Made by a program: the position numbers and the translations under genes
Shown: positions 9,115 to 17,144 of the stretch, piece by piece
How positions within the stretch are numbered: the stretch's first letter is position 1
Layout: each line of letters starts with the position of its first letter
Assembly (NCBI RefSeq): GCF_004022215.1
Contig: NZ_SAUZ01000013.1
Location: forward strand, 62,001 to 126,000
Reading direction: 5' to 3'
Length of the DNA stretch: 64,000 bases
Source: Paenirhodobacter populi
Lineage (GTDB): Bacteria; Pseudomonadota; Alphaproteobacteria; Rhodobacterales; Rhodobacteraceae
The notes under the pieces: generated by a model
Told to the model about the DNA's origin: nothing
The model's input: only the letters and a program-made list of their open reading frames with translations
The model's database searches: none

Positions 9115-9240
9115 ATTTCGCGTCCCGTTGAGGTTTCCGGCGACCGCCCGAGGTCTGACTTCCGAAGTTTCGGTTACAGTGGCGCGACCGCGCCGGAATT
9201 GCACCGGCTTCCCGTGCGGTGCCGCCCTTCCATGGTTAGT
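9115..9240 (-). promoter_or_regulatory. cobalamin (B12) riboswitch
   Basis: Read on the minus strand this leader has the conserved order of the adenosylcobalamin riboswitch: GGGAAGCCGGTGCAATTCC, then GGCGCGGTCGCGCCACTGT (base-complement region 9178-9200), and then the GAAGTCAGACCT box at 9151-9162, followed by a GC-rich stem just before cbtB. Binding of the cofactor would reduce expression of the cobalt transporter. Ends are approximate. The element starts about 18 bases after the stop of the gene at 9258, on the same strand. Confidence 0.92.
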
Positions 9241-9257
9241 CGGATGGGGGCGGGCTG

Positions 9258-10160
9258 TCAATTCTTGGTGATTCCGGTCTTGGCGATCCCGGCGCAGGCG
9301 CGAAGCAGGGGCCGGTCGTAGCGCGCCATCCAGTCCTGCGGCGGCGGCGCGCCGGTCAGGAACAGATGCTGGCGCAGCGCGACGCGGATGGTGGCGGTGC
9401 CGTGGCGGTCGGCGGCGATCTCCTCGAACCGGCCTTCGCGCAAAAGGGCAAGGACCCGCTGTTTCAGCAGCCACAGATCCGCCCGCCCGTGGGCGGCGAG
9501 CAGCGCCTGAAAGGCGCGGTGGCGCGCCGGTCCGTCTTCGGCCATCGGATGCGGCGGGAAGACATGCGCGACCGGCGTTTCACCCGGGCGGAGCGGCGTC
9601 GCCCGCGACGGCCCCGCCGTGCCGAGGATCAGCACCGGCACCGGGCCGGGCGGCTGCCACCGCTCGATCCGCGCGATGCCGGCGTCGGTGATCCATGTGC
9701 CGGAAAGGGCGGTCAGCGCGGCCTCGGCCCAGTGCCGCCCGCATAGTGCCAGTATCGCGGGCAGGGAATCGGGATCGGGGCGGAACAGCACCCGGACCAT
9801 GCCGTCGCCTTGCCCCATGTCGAAAACCGGGGCCTCGCGGTCCTCGTCGCGGATCGCGTGGGGGTCGGAGGTCAGGCGGCGGATCGGTTGCGGCTTTGCC
9901 TTCGGGGCGGGGGGCGCGCAGATGGCGATGCCCTGCGTCCAGCCCTGCGGGGTGGAGCTGATCGTCTCGAACGCCAGAAGGGGGGCATCCGCCGCGATGC
10001 GCAGGCGGGCGGGGCCTGCCTCGGCGATCAGGTCCCGCCCCGCGCGCGTCACCGGCCCGGCGGGGGTGAAGCCCATGACGGCGGCGGGGGTGCCGACGCT
10101 CCAGACATGTCCCGGCGCGGCAAGCAGCCCGGCCAGCGTTCCTTCCCTGTCATCCGTCAT
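9258..10160 (-). CDS. conserved hypothetical protein
   Basis: A 300-residue soluble protein with no signal peptide or membrane span and no family I can name with confidence. It has a Pro/Lys linker near residues 82-93 (APPAPKAKPQPIRR) separating an N-terminal part from a larger C-terminal part rich in Trp and Arg. Codon use looks native. It lies directly upstream of the cobalamin riboswitch on the same strand, so read-through could join it to cbtBA. It diverges from the Ldh-family gene with a palindrome between them. Confidence 0.65.
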   Translation of the reverse strand: MTDDREGTLAGLLAAPGHVWSVGTPAAVMGFTPAGPVTRAGRDLIAEAGPARLRIAADAPLLAFETISSTPQGWTQGIAICAPPAPKAKPQPIRRLTSDPHAIRDEDREAPVFDMGQGDGMVRVLFRPDPDSLPAILALCGRHWAEAALTALSGTWITDAGIARIERWQPPGPVPVLILGTAGPSRATPLRPGETPVAHVFPPHPMAEDGPARHRAFQALLAAHGRADLWLLKQRVLALLREGRFEEIAADRHGTATIRVALRQHLFLTGAPPPQDWMARYDRPLLRACAGIAKTGITKN

Positions 10161-10209
10161 CCGCGCCCCCGATCCATCCCGCAGCTATCGCCCGGGCGGG
10201 CGGGCCCGG

Positions 10210-10225
10210 TCAACGCCGGCGTTGA
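10210..10225. promoter_or_regulatory. 16-base perfect palindrome, candidate operator
   Basis: TCAACGCCGGCGTTGA is fully self-complementary. It lies in the 114-base gap between two divergent genes, 50 bases before the Ldh-family start. A TTGACA overlaps its 3' end (10222-10227) and could be a -35 element for the plus-strand gene, although the matching -10 is weak. A repressor site is inferred from symmetry and position. Confidence 0.4.
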
Positions 10226-10274
10226 CATCGGCGGGCCTGCACCGTTCCTTGCGCCAGACAGGAAAGGGAATCGC

Positions 10275-11309
10275 ATGGGCAACCCATCGGCGGAAGACAC
10301 CGCGATCATCAGCGAAACGGAACTGCGTGGCATCGTCGCGCGGATCCTTGAACGGAACGGCTGCCGGTCCGAAGTGGCCGGGATCCTCGCCGCCAATTGC
10401 GTGGGGGCGGAGCGCGACGGATCGGTCAGCCACGGCCTCTTCCGGGTCGAGGGGTATATCGCCTCGCTCCGCTCCGGCTGGGTCGATGGCACGGCGGTGC
10501 CGGTGCTGGAGGACAAGGCCCCCGGCTGCCTTGCCGTCGATGCGAAGAACGGTTTCACCCAGATCGCGCTGGATCTGGCGCGCGGGGAGTTCACCGCCCG
10601 CATCCGGCAGAACGGCATCGCGCTGCTGCTGATCCGCAACTCGCACCACCTCGCGGCGCTGTGGCCGGATGTCGAGCCTTTCGCCGAAGAGGGGCTGATT
10701 GCGCTGTCGATGATCAATTCGATGACCTGTTCGGTGCCGCAGGGCGCGAAAAAGCCGGTCTTCGGCACCAATCCCTTTGCGCTGGCCGCGCCTGCGGGGA
10801 AGGAAGGGATGCTGGTCTTCGACATGGCCACCACCACCACCGCGCATGGCGATGTGCAGGTCGCCCGGCGCGAGGGCCACATGCTGCCCCCCGGCACCGG
10901 CGTCGACCGCGACGGCAATCCGACGGGCGATCCGGCGAAGATCCTCGACGGCGGGGCGCTGGTGCCGTTCGGGGGGCACAAGGGCTCGCTCATCTCGCTG
11001 ATGGTGGAACTGCTGTGCGCGGGGCTCGGTGGCGGGCATTTCTCGTGGGAATTCGACTGGTCCGGCCATCCCGGCGCGGCGACGCCGCATACCGGGCAGA
11101 TCTTCATCGGCATCGATCCGTCAAAGGCGGGCGGGTTGCCCTTTGGCATGCGGGCGGAAACGCTGGTCGAAAAGCTGCGCGAGGCGGGGCTGAGCCATCT
11201 GCCGGGGCGCCGCCGTCACGATCTGCGCGCCGCCCGCGCCGGGCAGGTGCCGGTCGCCGCGGCGCGTCTGGCGCATCTGCGCGATCTGGCCGAGGGACGC
11301 GCGGGCTGA
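10275..11309 (+). CDS. Ldh-family NAD(P)H-dependent oxidoreductase
   Basis: A 344-residue member of the malate/L-lactate dehydrogenase (LDH2/MDHG/YlbC/DpkA) family, whose members reduce 2-oxo acids or cyclic imino acids such as delta1-piperidine-2-carboxylate. The N-terminal SHGLFRVEGYI block and the catalytic-region NSHHLAALW are present, as are the glycine-rich PFGGHKGSLISLMVE near residue 240. The start has GGAAAGGGAA just upstream. The gene is monocistronic, closed by a hairpin terminator. The family covers ureidoglycolate, sulfolactate and proline-analogue substrates, so the true substrate is open. Confidence 0.88.
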   Translation: MGNPSAEDTAIISETELRGIVARILERNGCRSEVAGILAANCVGAERDGSVSHGLFRVEGYIASLRSGWVDGTAVPVLEDKAPGCLAVDAKNGFTQIALDLARGEFTARIRQNGIALLLIRNSHHLAALWPDVEPFAEEGLIALSMINSMTCSVPQGAKKPVFGTNPFALAAPAGKEGMLVFDMATTTTAHGDVQVARREGHMLPPGTGVDRDGNPTGDPAKILDGGALVPFGGHKGSLISLMVELLCAGLGGGHFSWEFDWSGHPGAATPHTGQIFIGIDPSKAGGLPFGMRAETLVEKLREAGLSHLPGRRRHDLRAARAGQVPVAAARLAHLRDLAEGRAG

Positions 11310-11314
11310 AACGA

Positions 11315-11340
11315 AAACGCCGCCCCGAGGGGCGGCGTTT
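11315..11340. terminator. bidirectional intrinsic terminator
   Basis: Perfect 12-base arms (AAACGCCGCCCC / GGGGCGGCGTTT) with almost no loop lie between two convergent genes. There are T-rich flanks on both strands, so it can serve the Ldh-family gene on plus and the acetoin reductase on minus. Confidence 0.8.
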
Positions 11341-11358
11341 CCTGTCATGCGGAACGGA

Positions 11359-12138
11359 TCAGCGGTAGACGATGCCGCCATCGGTCAGGATCGCCTGACC
11401 GGTGATGTAGTCGGAATCGTCGCTGGCAAGGAACTGCACCAGCGCCGCCACGTCGTCCGGGGTCTGCACCCGGCCAAGGGCGATGCCCTCGACATATTTC
11501 TTGTAGGTCGCCCCGATCGGCGCGCCGGTGATTTCCGAAAAGCGCTTGTCGATGTCCACCCACATGTCGGTGCCAACGATGCCGGGGCAATAGGCGTTCA
11601 CGGTGATGCCCGAGCTGGCGAGTTCCTTCGCCGCCGCCTGGGTCAACGCGCGCACCGCGAATTTGGTCGACGAATAGACACCCAGCAGCGCAAAGCCGTC
11701 ATGACCGGCGATCGACGAGGCGTTGATGATCTTGCCCTTGTGGCCGAGCGCCTTGAACTTCGCGGCGGCGGCCTGAATGCCCCACACGACGCCGTTCACG
11801 TTGATCTTGTAGATCAGGTCGAGGTCGGCCGGGCGCACGTCCTCAAGCGGTTTCACCTGCGCGATACCGGCGTTGTTGACGATGACGTCGAAGCCACCCA
11901 GTTCCTTCGCCACATGTTCGACGGCGGCGAAGACCTGATCGCGGTCGCTGACATCGGCGGTGAAGGTGGTGGCCTTGCGGCCAAGCGCCTCGATCTCGCC
12001 CTTCACGGATTCGATCTTGTCGGACTTCAGGTCGACCAGACCCACATCCGCGCCTTCCTTGGCCAGACGCAGGGCGATGCCGCGGCCGATCCCCTGGCCA
12101 GCCCCGGTCACCAGAGCAACTTTTCCGTTCAAAGACAT
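11359..12138 (-). CDS. budC: (S)-acetoin-forming diacetyl reductase / 2,3-butanediol dehydrogenase (SDR)
   Basis: A 259-residue classical short-chain dehydrogenase. The cofactor motif is TGAGQGIG at residues 11-18, with NNAG near residue 88. The catalytic Ser is in [10 protein letters not shown] and the Tyr-x3-Lys is YSSTK. The blocks around [16 protein letters not shown] and [14 protein letters not shown] are characteristic of the acetoin reductase/butanediol dehydrogenase branch. It follows the aldehyde dehydrogenase by 54 bases on the same strand, so both probably share the FnrL-like promoter. It would recycle NADH under low oxygen. Other polyols remain possible substrates. Confidence 0.88.
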   Translation of the reverse strand: MSLNGKVALVTGAGQGIGRGIALRLAKEGADVGLVDLKSDKIESVKGEIEALGRKATTFTADVSDRDQVFAAVEHVAKELGGFDVIVNNAGIAQVKPLEDVRPADLDLIYKINVNGVVWGIQAAAAKFKALGHKGKIINASSIAGHDGFALLGVYSSTKFAVRALTQAAAKELASSGITVNAYCPGIVGTDMWVDIDKRFSEITGAPIGATYKKYVEGIALGRVQTPDDVAALVQFLASDDSDYITGQAILTDGGIVYR

Positions 12139-12192
12139 GGTATTTCCTTTCAGGGAGGTGCCGCGCGACCCCGGGGCCGCGCGGCGGTCGTC

Positions 12193-13584
12193 TTAGAAAT
12201 GCGCGTCGATGTCGACGACATCGATCAGCTTGTGGTTGACGAATTCCTTGAGCCCGAGGCCCAGAAGTTCGCGCCCGTAGCCCGAGCGGCGGATACCGCC
12301 GAAGGGCAGGTCGGCCTCGACCTTGGTCGGGTGGTTGACGAAGACCATGCCCGTCGAGATTTTCTTGGCGACCTCGAAGCCGTGCTTTTCGTCCTTGGTG
12401 AAGACCGAGCCGCCAAGCCCGAAGGGCGAGTCATTGGCGATGCGGACCGCATCGGCCTCGTCCTTCGCGCGGAACAGCATCGAGACCGGACCGAAGAATT
12501 CCCAGTAGCGGGCCGGGTTGTCCTCGGCCAGTTCGGTCAGGATGGTGGGCTGCACGAAGGCACCCTTGTTCGGCACGGCGGGGCCGACTTCCTCGGCCTT
12601 GGCGCCATGTTCGATCGCCTTGCGGATCTGCGCCTTCACGTCATCGGCGGCCTTTTGCGACGACAGCGGCGCCAGCGTGGTCGCCGGATCCATCGGGTCG
12701 CCGGCGACGAGCTTGGCCACGCCCTTGCGGTAGCCGTCGAGGAATTCGTCATAGACGTCATCCACGACGATCATCCGCTTGGACGACACGCAGACCTGCC
12801 CGCCGTTCCAGTGACGGCCGAACACCGCCCAGTCGATGGTCTTCTTCAGATCGGCGTCCTTGAGCACGACGAAGGCATCGGCGCCGCCAAGCTCCATCGT
12901 CGATTTCTTCAGCGCCTTGCCCGCCTCGGCCGCGACGATCGCGCCCGCCGCTTCGGATCCGGTCAGCGCCACGCCATGCACGCGCGGATCGTTGATGATG
13001 GTGTTGATCTGCTCGCGGGTCGGATAGAGGTTGGTGAACCCGCCCTCAAGCAGCCCGGCCTTGTGCATCAGCTTTTCAAACGCGGCGGCACTTTGCGGCA
13101 CGTTCGAGGCATGCTTCAGGATCAGCACGTTCCCCGCCGAGAGCTGCGGCGCAAGGATGCGCGCGATCTGATAGTAGGGGAAGTTCCACGGCTCGATCGC
13201 CAGCAGGATGCCAAGCGGTTCATGCACCAGCACCGCATCGCCTTCGGCCGGGTCAAGCACCGGCAGCTTTTCCGGGGCCAGCAGCTTTTCGGCGTTGCGG
13301 ACGTAATATTCGAAGATCTTGGCGGACAGTTCGACCTCGGCCTTTGCCTCGGCGAAGAGCTTGCCCATTTCGAGGGTCAGCAGTTTCGCATAGCCATCGG
13401 CATCGGCGCGCAGCAGGTCCGCCGCCTTTTGCAGGACCTTCACGCGCTCGGCGATGGGCGTGTCACGCCATTTCGCGAACGCGGCATCGGCCTTGTCGAG
13501 TGCCTTGCTCACCTCGGCATCCGTCGCATCCGGGAAAGAGGCGACAAGCTCGCCGCTGTATGGATTGATCGTTGCGTAGGACAT
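12193..13584 (-). CDS. NAD(P)-dependent succinate-semialdehyde/aldehyde dehydrogenase
   Basis: A 463-residue aldehyde dehydrogenase superfamily enzyme of the Sad/GabD-like branch that starts NPYSGE. The general base is Glu231 (MELGGADA) and the nucleophile is Cys265 (GGQVCVSSKR). The substrate-loop PWNFPYYQ is at residues 132-139. ATG 13584 has a perfect AAGGAG ten bases upstream and matches the family start; an upstream in-frame extension has no support. The natural substrate is probably succinate semialdehyde or a related short aldehyde. It is the first gene of a two-gene unit with the acetoin reductase, behind an FNR-type site. Confidence 0.9.
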   Translation of the reverse strand: MSYATINPYSGELVASFPDATDAEVSKALDKADAAFAKWRDTPIAERVKVLQKAADLLRADADGYAKLLTLEMGKLFAEAKAEVELSAKIFEYYVRNAEKLLAPEKLPVLDPAEGDAVLVHEPLGILLAIEPWNFPYYQIARILAPQLSAGNVLILKHASNVPQSAAAFEKLMHKAGLLEGGFTNLYPTREQINTIINDPRVHGVALTGSEAAGAIVAAEAGKALKKSTMELGGADAFVVLKDADLKKTIDWAVFGRHWNGGQVCVSSKRMIVVDDVYDEFLDGYRKGVAKLVAGDPMDPATTLAPLSSQKAADDVKAQIRKAIEHGAKAEEVGPAVPNKGAFVQPTILTELAEDNPARYWEFFGPVSMLFRAKDEADAVRIANDSPFGLGGSVFTKDEKHGFEVAKKISTGMVFVNHPTKVEADLPFGGIRRSGYGRELLGLGLKEFVNHKLIDVVDIDAHF

Positions 13585-13785
13585 TTCATTCTCCTTGTCG
13601 CAGCCGGGAGCACGCTCACGAAGGCGGGTTCCCGCGGGATTTTCAGGCCAGCGTGGTTTACCGCGCGGTCCGGTCGTGACGATTACAATAGCTCTCTGAT
13701 TTCGGAAGGGTAGCTGCCTTTGTCGCCGTTGCGATGTGCAATTCCGCACAGGTCATTTGCTCGTCCCTCCTTCGGATGGCTGCAG

Positions 13786-13832
13786 ATGGGATATTCTATC
13801 GAAACGCTAGGGTTTTCCTTGATCGAAGTCAA
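13786..13832 (-). promoter_or_regulatory. FNR/FnrL-type class II promoter for the aldehyde dehydrogenase gene
   Basis: TTGATCGAAGTCAA at 13819-13832 differs from the FNR consensus TTGAT-N4-ATCAA at one base. On the minus strand a TAGAAT -10 lies at 13798-13793, giving a start near 13786 and placing the site at about -40, the position at which FNR activates from a class II promoter. Rhodobacterales use FnrL for low-oxygen control. The site and spacing are seen; regulation is inferred. Confidence 0.6.
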
Positions 13833-13910
13833 AGTGGAGCCCGCCGCGCCATCTTTTGCACAAAGTCCCGACGCGGGGCGGGGTTCCCCCGCTCACGCGC
13901 TTGTGCCCAG

Positions 13911-13939
13911 AAAAAACGCGGCCCCCGAAGGCGCCGCGT
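13911..13939 (-). terminator. intrinsic terminator
   Basis: On the minus strand ACGCGGC and GCCGCGT pair around a UUCG-capped inner stem and are followed by TTTTTT. It lies 56 bases after the stop of the carboxyspermidine dehydrogenase gene and closes that operon. Confidence 0.85.
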
Positions 13940-13994
13940 CCATTGCGTGAAATTTTCATGACGGCGGGGATTTCCGTGTCGGATCGCTCGGTTT

Positions 13995-15230
13995 TCAGAT
14001 CGGTTTGTCTTCGCCCTCGGGCGTGACGACCCGCGACGGCAGCCCGATCCGGCCGAGAAGTTCGAGGAAGGGCCTTGCGGGCAGTTCCTCGACATTGGCC
14101 ATCTTCTTCACGTCCCAGGTGCCTTGGGCGATCAGCAGCGCGGCGGCGACGGGCGGCACGCCGGCGGTGTAGGAAATCCCCTGCGAGCCGACCTCTTCAT
14201 AGGCTTCCTTGTGGTCGGCGACGTTGTAGACGAAGACCTCGGCGTCCTTGCCGTCCTTCGTGCCCTTCACGAAATCGCCGATGCAGGTCTTGCCGGTGTA
14301 TTTGGGCGCGAGGGATGCGGGATCGGGCAGCACCGCCTTGACGACCTTGAGCGGGATGACCTCCTGCCCCTCGGCGGTCTTGACCGGCTGTTCGGACAGC
14401 AGGCCGAGGTTCTTCAGCACGGTGAAGACGTTGATGTAATGGTCGCCGAAGCCCATCCAGAAGCGGATATCGGCATCGGGATAGTTGGCGGACAGGCTGT
14501 GCACCTCGTCATGGCCCGACAGATAGGCCTTCTGCTTGCCGACGACGGGCAGATCCCATTCGCGGCCGACCTCGAACATCTTGTTTTCCTGCCACTTGCC
14601 GCCCTGCCAGGAATAGACCGTGCCGGTGAATTCGCGGAAGTTGATTTCCGGGTCGAAGTTGGTGGCGAAATACTTGCCGTGCGAGCCGGCGTTGATGTCG
14701 ACGATATCGACCGAGGTGACGGAATCCAGATATTCATCCGCCGCGAAGCGCACATAGGCGTTTACCACGCCCGGATCGAAGCCCGCGCCCAGAATCGCCG
14801 TCACGCCCTTTTCGGCGCACAGATCGCGCTTCTTCCATTCGTAGTTGCCATACCACGGCGGCGCCTCGCAGATGCGGTCCGGCTCTTCGTGGATGGCGGT
14901 GTCGATATAGGCGACGCCGGTTTCGATGCAGGCGTCCAGAACGTATTTGTTCACGAAGGCGGAGCCCACGTTGATGACGATCTGCGCCCCGGTTTGGCGG
15001 ATCAGTTCGGCCACCGCCGCCGTATCCATCGCGTTCACCGCGTGGGCCTGGAACGTGCCCGGCACTTTCATCGCGCCCTTTTCATGGACCGAGGCGATGA
15101 TGGCATCGCATTTCGCGCGGGTGCGCGAGGCGATATGCAGGTCACCGAGGATGTCGTTGTGCTGGGCGCATTTGTGGGCAACCACTTGCGCGACACCGCC
15201 GGCACCAATGATGAGCACGTTCTTTTTCAC
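13995..15230 (-). CDS. carboxy(nor)spermidine dehydrogenase (saccharopine-dehydrogenase-like)
   Basis: A 411-residue enzyme that condenses aspartate beta-semialdehyde with putrescine (or diaminopropane) and reduces the imine with NADPH to carboxyspermidine or carboxynorspermidine. The Rossmann motif VLIIGAGGVAQVVAHKCAQ is at residues 5-23. The segments AIHEEPDRICEAPPWYGNYE and GFGDHYINVFTVLKN match this family rather than lysine-forming saccharopine dehydrogenases. It follows the decarboxylase gene by 48 bases and acts just before it in the pathway. In alphaproteobacteria the usual product is spermidine. Confidence 0.9.
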   Translation of the reverse strand: MKKNVLIIGAGGVAQVVAHKCAQHNDILGDLHIASRTRAKCDAIIASVHEKGAMKVPGTFQAHAVNAMDTAAVAELIRQTGAQIVINVGSAFVNKYVLDACIETGVAYIDTAIHEEPDRICEAPPWYGNYEWKKRDLCAEKGVTAILGAGFDPGVVNAYVRFAADEYLDSVTSVDIVDINAGSHGKYFATNFDPEINFREFTGTVYSWQGGKWQENKMFEVGREWDLPVVGKQKAYLSGHDEVHSLSANYPDADIRFWMGFGDHYINVFTVLKNLGLLSEQPVKTAEGQEVIPLKVVKAVLPDPASLAPKYTGKTCIGDFVKGTKDGKDAEVFVYNVADHKEAYEEVGSQGISYTAGVPPVAAALLIAQGTWDVKKMANVEELPARPFLELLGRIGLPSRVVTPEGEDKPI

Positions 15231-15278
15231 TTCAGCTTGCTCCTTTCACGAGCGAGGGGAAGGGGGGCGATCAGCCCC

Positions 15279-16373
15279 TCAGGACAGCGAGGATGCGTAA
15301 TCCTCATAGGAAAATTCGCGGATCAGGTCGATGGTTCCGTCCTGCCTCCGGATGGCGATCGAAGGCATCTTCACGCCGTTGAACCAGTTCTTCTTGACCA
15401 TCGTGTAGCCCGCCGCGTCGCGCACCGAAATCCGGTCGCCGACGTTCAGCGGTGCGGCAAAGCGCGCATCGCCGAAGATGTCGCCCGCCAGACAGGACTT
15501 GCCCGCGATCTGGTAGGCGTGCTCGCCGTCCTGCGGGAGCTTGGCGGATTCGCGGTAGATCAGCAGGTCGAGCATATGCGCCTCGATGCTGCTGTCGACG
15601 ATGGCGATCTTCTTGCCGTTGTCGAGGATGTCGAGCACCGACACCTCAAGCGTCGTCGACTGGGTGATCGAGGCCTCGCCCGGTTCCAGATAGACCTGCA
15701 CGCCGAAGCGTTCGGAAAACAGCCGCAGCCGCGCGGCCAGCTTCTCGATCGGGTAGTCGTCGCCGGTGAAATGGATGCCGCCGCCAAGCGAAACCCAGTC
15801 GAGCCGTTCCAGCAGCGGGGCGAATTCCTCCTCGATCCGGGTCAGTTGCTGGTCGAACAGGGCGAAATCGCGGTTCTCGCAATTGTAGTGGATCATCACG
15901 CCGGAAATCAGCTCGCCCACCGCCAGCAGTTTCGACAGATCCCATTCGCCAAGCCGCGAGAAGGGCCGCGCCGGATCGGCAAGGTCGAAGCCCGAGGTGG
16001 AAAACCGCGGGTTCAGCCGCACGCCACGCTTGATATGGGCCGACTGCGCCTCGAACCGCTGCAACTGCGCGACGGTGTTGAAGATGATCTTGTCGGCGTA
16101 GCCGCAGGCCTCGTCGATCTCGCCATCCGCCCAGGCGACGGAATAGGCATGCGTCTCCTTGCCGAATTTCTCATGCCCGAGCCGCAGTTCGTAAAGCGAG
16201 CTGGAGGTCGTGCCATCCATATAGGGCCGCATGATGTCGAAGGCCGACCATGTGGCAAAGCATTTCAGCGCCAAGAGCGCCCGCGCACCCGAGGCTTCGC
16301 GCAGGAAGGCGATCTTGCGCATGTTGTCCAGAAGCCGGGCTTCGTCGATCAGGTAGAAGGGTGTCGGAAGCAT
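15279..16373 (-). CDS. nspC: carboxy(nor)spermidine decarboxylase
   Basis: A 364-residue PLP enzyme of the alanine racemase-fold group that decarboxylates carboxyspermidine to spermidine (or carboxynorspermidine to norspermidine). The PLP lysine is in LLALKCFATWSAF. The phosphate-binding block LDWVSLGGGIHF and the pyridine-contacting EPGEA follow, and SCLAGDIFGD holds the active-site Cys and Asp. ATG 16373 has a run of G as Shine-Dalgarno and starts the homology; an earlier Met at 16391 is not needed. It is the first gene of the two-gene polyamine operon. Confidence 0.92.
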   Translation of the reverse strand: MLPTPFYLIDEARLLDNMRKIAFLREASGARALLALKCFATWSAFDIMRPYMDGTTSSSLYELRLGHEKFGKETHAYSVAWADGEIDEACGYADKIIFNTVAQLQRFEAQSAHIKRGVRLNPRFSTSGFDLADPARPFSRLGEWDLSKLLAVGELISGVMIHYNCENRDFALFDQQLTRIEEEFAPLLERLDWVSLGGGIHFTGDDYPIEKLAARLRLFSERFGVQVYLEPGEASITQSTTLEVSVLDILDNGKKIAIVDSSIEAHMLDLLIYRESAKLPQDGEHAYQIAGKSCLAGDIFGDARFAAPLNVGDRISVRDAAGYTMVKKNWFNGVKMPSIAIRRQDGTIDLIREFSYEDYASSLS

Positions 16374-16396
16374 GGTCCCCCCAGGCGGCAAAGTGA

Positions 16397-16432
16397 AGCC
16401 GCGATATAGGACCCCCGCCCCCCCAAGCGCAA
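16397..16432 (-). promoter_or_regulatory. candidate sigma-70 promoter of the polyamine operon
   Basis: On the minus strand TTGCGC (16432-16427) and TATATC (16408-16403) are separated by 18 bases, predicting a transcript start near 16397, 24 bases before the nspC ATG. The match is partial and the call rests on position. Confidence 0.4.
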
Positions 16433-16439
16433 GAGGCGG

Positions 16440-17144
16440 TCAATCGACCCGCAGCGCATCCTTGGCTACGGCCAGAGTGTAACCCTTGCGTGAAATGTTC
16501 CTGACAAGCAGCTCGGACACCAGCGCATTGCCCATCGCGTCGCGCAGCCGCTTGATGCGGGTGGCGCCGGCGGCTTCCTCGCATTCCGCCTCGGGCTTGC
16601 CGGAGATCATCGATTCGATCTGCGCGCCGGTCAGGGTGTCGTCGTCCATCCGCGCCTCGGCCAGAACGGCAAGCGTTTCGATCGCCGCGGGGGTCAGGGT
16701 GAACACCATGTCGTTCAGCATCACCGCGTTTTCGGCGCGCAGGATGCGCAGGGACTGCACCTCGATCCCCGCGCGGCGGATTTCCGTCATCCGCCGGTTC
16801 TGGCTGACCACCGTCAGCAGCAGCACCAGCGCCGCGATCATCAGTGCCGAGGCAAAGACCAGCAGGATGAAGATGATCATCCGGTAGGAGGTCAGCACCT
16901 CGGTGAATGCGGTGCCGGATTGGGCCAGAACCTCCAGCAGGCGCAGCTGCGTCGGATTGGTCAGCGCGTCGTTCGCGACGAAGATCTGTTCGACCTGCCG
17001 GTTGAACGCATCGGCATCGGGCAGCGTGACGAACAGCAACGCCCCCGCCAGCGCCAGAATCACCCCGATCGCCGCCACGCCCCAGACGAGCGCGCGCGAG
17101 CCGGTGCGCAGCCCCTCAGTAACGGAGGAAATATGATCCGGCAC
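16440..17144 (-). CDS. membrane-anchored winged-helix protein
   Basis: From the GTG at 17144 (AAAGGA upstream) this is 234 residues. There are two transmembrane helices, about 19-40 and 89-112, around a periplasmic loop of roughly 48 residues. The cytosolic C-terminal domain, about 140-226, resembles the OmpR/PhoB effector fold: FTLTPAAIETLAVLAEAR, then RIKRLRDAMGN, and RNISRKGYTL. The DNA-binding end is therefore C-terminal behind two membrane helices, the reverse of CadC/ToxR, where it is N-terminal. It overlaps the exported-protein gene upstream by 29 bases. A role as a membrane-bound regulator sensing something in the periplasm, perhaps that protein, is inference. Confidence 0.7.
   Translation of the reverse strand: MPDHISSVTEGLRTGSRALVWGVAAIGVILALAGALLFVTLPDADAFNRQVEQIFVANDALTNPTQLRLLEVLAQSGTAFTEVLTSYRMIIFILLVFASALMIAALVLLLTVVSQNRRMTEIRRAGIEVQSLRILRAENAVMLNDMVFTLTPAAIETLAVLAEARMDDDTLTGAQIESMISGKPEAECEEAAGATRIKRLRDAMGNALVSELLVRNISRKGYTLAVAKDALRVD

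Larger units (their letters stand above)
13585..13994. other. 410-base intergenic region
   Basis: It has no credible gene. The part nearest 13995 holds the terminator of the carboxyspermidine dehydrogenase gene, and the middle holds the FnrL-like promoter of the aldehyde dehydrogenase gene. The rest, about 13600-13780, is a long 5' untranslated region of about 200 bases in which I see no known riboswitch. Confidence 0.6.

Noticed and set aside
13720-13961. Two overlapping small frames in the gap before the polyamine operon end
   Set aside because: They run across the FnrL-like promoter and the terminator, and have no ribosome-binding site or recognisable sequence.
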